From: JAYOEY01 sp038120295
Lineage (GTDB): Bacteria; Pseudomonadota; Alphaproteobacteria; MPNO01; UBA2964
Direction: 5' to 3'
NCBI GenBank assembly: GCA_038120295.1
Contig: JAYOLL010000054.1
Span: 1-6,534 of the forward strand
Length of the DNA stretch: 6,534 bases
Of this stretch, positions 5,420 through 6,534 are shown in pieces (the first letter of the stretch is position 1; every line of letters begins with the position of its first letter). A program made the translations under genes and the position numbers. Under the pieces are notes generated by a model. That model worked only from the letters and a program-made list of their open reading frames with translations, did no database searches and was not told where the DNA came from.

Positions 5420-5483
5420 GCCCACTCCCCCACCCGGCCACCCATAGGATACTCACGTTGGGTGGCCGGGTGGGGGAGTGGGC
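5420..5483. terminator. Perfect 25-bp hairpin between convergent genes
   Basis: Positions 5420-5444 and 5459-5483 are exact reverse complements with a 14-base loop; a G-T and two more pairs extend the stem outward. It lies between the stops of the plus-strand hydrolase and the minus-strand dioxygenase, the right place for a shared bidirectional terminator. Neither side has a T-run, which is unusual for an intrinsic terminator, so it may instead be an RNA-stabilising or palindromic repeat element. Confidence 0.6.
5460..5482 (+). other. G-quadruplex motif on the hairpin arm
   Basis: GGG runs at 5460-5462, 5468-5470, 5472-5476 and 5480-5482 are separated by loops of 5, 1 and 3 bases, meeting the usual G3+N1-7 rule. 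Because the arms are perfect complements, the minus strand carries the same motif over 5421-5443. Confidence 0.5.
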
Positions 5484-5492
5484 TGGTGCGAG

Positions 5493-5506
5493 GCCGCGAA
5501 CGCGGC
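5493..5506 (-). terminator. Small hairpin after the dioxygenase stop
   Basis: On the minus strand GCCGC-GTTC-GCGGC begins 7 bases after the TAA of the dioxygenase gene. It has no T-run and is followed by the much longer hairpin at 5420-5483; together they may end dioxygenase transcription. Confidence 0.3.
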
Positions 5507-5513
5507 TCAGATC

Positions 5514-6371
5514 TTACGCGGCCACCATGGCCGCACCGGCGACCTTGCCGCGCTTGAGCAATCGCCGTTCGTCCGCCGGGAAATCGGTGCGGGCATGCAC
5601 TGTCGAACGGTTATCCCAGATCACGTAATCGCCGAGCCGCCATTCGTGCCGGTAATCGGTGCGCTCGACATAGAGAAACAGCTCTTCCAGCAGGTCGGGA
5701 CCGTCTTCCGCCGGGCGCTCGTCGCCGCCCGAATCGAGCGCCGCCGACATCAGCCGGTCGACATAGAGCGCGCGCCGGCCCGTTTCCGGATGCTCTACCA
5801 CCGCCGGCTGCCAGCAATGGGGCACCCCTTCGAGACGGTTCAGGTCCGGCTTCTCGCGAATCGTGTAGTCATAGACCTGCAGGGTCTTTCGTCCCAGAAC
5901 GCGATTTCGCAGGGCAGGCGGCAAGTCGTCCCACGCGGCGGCGCAATCGCCGAACAGCGTGTCGCCGCCGGTCGACGGTATTTCGACCGGGTACAGCCAT
6001 GTGGCCAGGTCGGGTTCGGGCGTGAAGCTGTTGTCGTGATGAAACCACATGTCTCCGTCGCCCAGCGCGCCGATGGGTTTTCCGTCATCGTCGAGGATGT
6101 TGGAGACCAGCGCGATGGCGATGTCGTCATCGCCCCTGCGGTCGGTCGGCATGGTGATTTCGCTCGCCGCGCCAAGCCAGTCGGCGCTGCGTCGCAGAGC
6201 GTCGTCTGTCATGTCCTGCTCACGAAACACCAGTAACGCGAAGCGCCGCCACGCCTTGCGCAGTATTTCTGCGGCCTCGGCATCAACCGGCCGCGACAGA
6301 TCGATGCCACGGATTTCTGCGCCGATCGTGCCGCCGAGTGGGACAATTTCCAGTGAGGATTTTCCGGCCAT
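5514..6371 (-). CDS. TauD/TfdA-family Fe(II)/2-oxoglutarate-dependent dioxygenase
   Basis: A 285-residue cytosolic enzyme, matching the usual 280-300 residues of this family, which couples decarboxylation of 2-oxoglutarate to hydroxylation of a substrate, often an ether, sulfonate or carboxylate. The iron ligands are His111 and Asp113 in WFHHDNSF, and His259 in STVHARTDF. Thr138 in GGDTLF and Arg270/Arg274 in ERRLLKRG occupy the 2-oxoglutarate and substrate-anchor positions of TauD. The N-terminus VPLGGTIGAEIRGIDLSRP (10-28) is also typical. The substrate cannot be read off; taurine, 2,4-D and other oxygenase substrates are all possible. It converges on the plus-strand hydrolase and has its own promoter region with a 22-bp palindrome. 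No clear Shine-Dalgarno precedes the ATG. Confidence 0.9.
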   Translation of the reverse strand: MAGKSSLEIVPLGGTIGAEIRGIDLSRPVDAEAAEILRKAWRRFALLVFREQDMTDDALRRSADWLGAASEITMPTDRRGDDDIAIALVSNILDDDGKPIGALGDGDMWFHHDNSFTPEPDLATWLYPVEIPSTGGDTLFGDCAAAWDDLPPALRNRVLGRKTLQVYDYTIREKPDLNRLEGVPHCWQPAVVEHPETGRRALYVDRLMSAALDSGGDERPAEDGPDLLEELFLYVERTDYRHEWRLGDYVIWDNRSTVHARTDFPADERRLLKRGKVAGAAMVAA

Positions 6372-6393
6372 GGCGAAAGTTTAACTGCCGCAC

Positions 6394-6406
6394 AGCCGTT
6401 TCGGCT
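6394..6406 (-). other. Small hairpin in the dioxygenase leader
   Basis: AGCCG-AAA-CGGCT on the minus strand, about 23 bases before the dioxygenase ATG and inside the predicted 5' untranslated region. The 5-bp stem is short, and its role, if any, is unknown. Confidence 0.25.
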
Positions 6407-6419
6407 ACACTGTTGTCGC

Positions 6420-6449
6420 TAAATATTTGTGATTCGAAACACAAATCAA
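6420..6449 (-). promoter_or_regulatory. Predicted promoter of the dioxygenase gene
   Basis: On the minus strand TTGATT (6449-6444) and TATTTA (6425-6420) lie 18 bases apart in an AT-rich patch that contrasts with the surrounding GC-rich DNA. Transcription would start near 6413, leaving a leader of about 40 bases. Confidence 0.4.
6425..6446. promoter_or_regulatory. 22-bp near-perfect palindrome, likely operator for the dioxygenase gene
   Basis: Arms ATTTGTG (6425-6431) and CACAAAT (6440-6446) flank a symmetric TTCGAA centre (6433-6438). The only mismatch is the A-A pair at 6432/6439, so 20 of 22 positions are symmetric. It fills the spacer between the predicted -35 and -10 boxes, the classic place for a repressor. 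The layout suits a dimeric regulator such as a GntR or TetR type, but no regulator gene is in the window. Confidence 0.55.
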
Positions 6450-6486
6450 ACTTTGCCGCAGATTGCCAGTCATTCAATGGATTCTC

Positions 6487-6534
6487 TGACCTGCCCCCCT
6501 TAACCGGGTCCATTTGCTGAGTTAGAGAATTGGC
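6487..6534 (+). mobile_element. Terminus of an IS element entering from the right, cut by the window edge
   Basis: Positions 6487-6525 repeat the 39-bp terminus of the element at the left edge: 38 of 39 match the reverse complement of 87-125. The inner bases that follow (AGAATTGGC) also resemble those inside 87-125. The outer end, TGACC, faces the gene cluster, so the body of the element lies beyond the window. Whether it is a full IS or another short derivative cannot be seen. Confidence 0.65.

Noticed and set aside
5478..6236. Plus-strand open frame of 252 codons
   Set aside because: Antisense shadow of the TauD-family gene, whose iron ligands are all present.
126..6486. Composite transposon flanked by two full IS copies
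   Set aside because: The left copy is only 124 bp without transposase and the right copy is cut by the window edge; no target duplication can be shown.
1..6534. CRISPR array, toxin-antitoxin pair, phage structural genes or defence system
   Set aside because: I saw no regularly spaced repeats and no protein with such signatures; every large gene has a metabolic or protease assignment.

Overview
The window looks like chromosomal DNA from a GC-rich alphaproteobacterium, probably a free-living or marine heterotroph. The clues are the high-GC codon use, long shadow ORFs antisense to real genes, ATGA start/stop overlaps and the gene families present. I cannot name a genus. Six catabolic-type genes and one secreted protease lie between debris of mobile elements, so this reads as an accessory (island-like) region.

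Left edge (1-494): no protein gene. It holds a 124-bp element with 39-bp terminal inverted repeats (2-125), an intact tRNA-Leu(CAA) (178-264), a pair of 10-bp direct repeats just after the tRNA, and a second tRNA-Leu-like fragment (336-402). The fragment repeats the anticodon loop, variable arm and T-arm start of the first tRNA but lacks a D-arm. This resembles the scar of an element that integrated at a tRNA gene.

Minus-strand block (3955 down to 495): four tightly packed genes that look like one operon. In transcription order they are a cytosolic reductive-dehalogenase-like protein with two [4Fe-4S] motifs, a small HbpS/GlcG/PduO-C family protein, an alpha/beta hydrolase resembling meta-cleavage-product hydrolases, and an exported trypsin-like serine protease. 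The last two overlap by ATGA.

Plus-strand block (4045-5411): a hotdog-fold acyl-CoA thioesterase and a second alpha/beta hydrolase with an unusual HSMSG nucleophile elbow, again overlapping by ATGA. They diverge from the minus operon across about 90 bp. A perfect 25-bp hairpin, also a G-quadruplex motif, separates this block from the next gene.

Right edge (5514-6534): a TauD/TfdA-family Fe(II)/2-oxoglutarate dioxygenase on the minus strand. A nearly perfect 22-bp palindrome sits over its predicted promoter. The window ends inside a second copy of the mobile-element terminus seen at the left edge.

Taken together (inference), the genes look like a pathway for an unusual, possibly halogenated, aromatic or ester substrate: oxidative attack by the dioxygenase, a corrinoid/Fe-S reductive step, hydrolysis by two hydrolases and CoA-thioester cleavage. 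The substrate is unknown. The most interesting point is the pairing of a membrane-free, short reductive-dehalogenase-like protein with an HbpS/PduO-C-type protein, a family known to bind tetrapyrroles.
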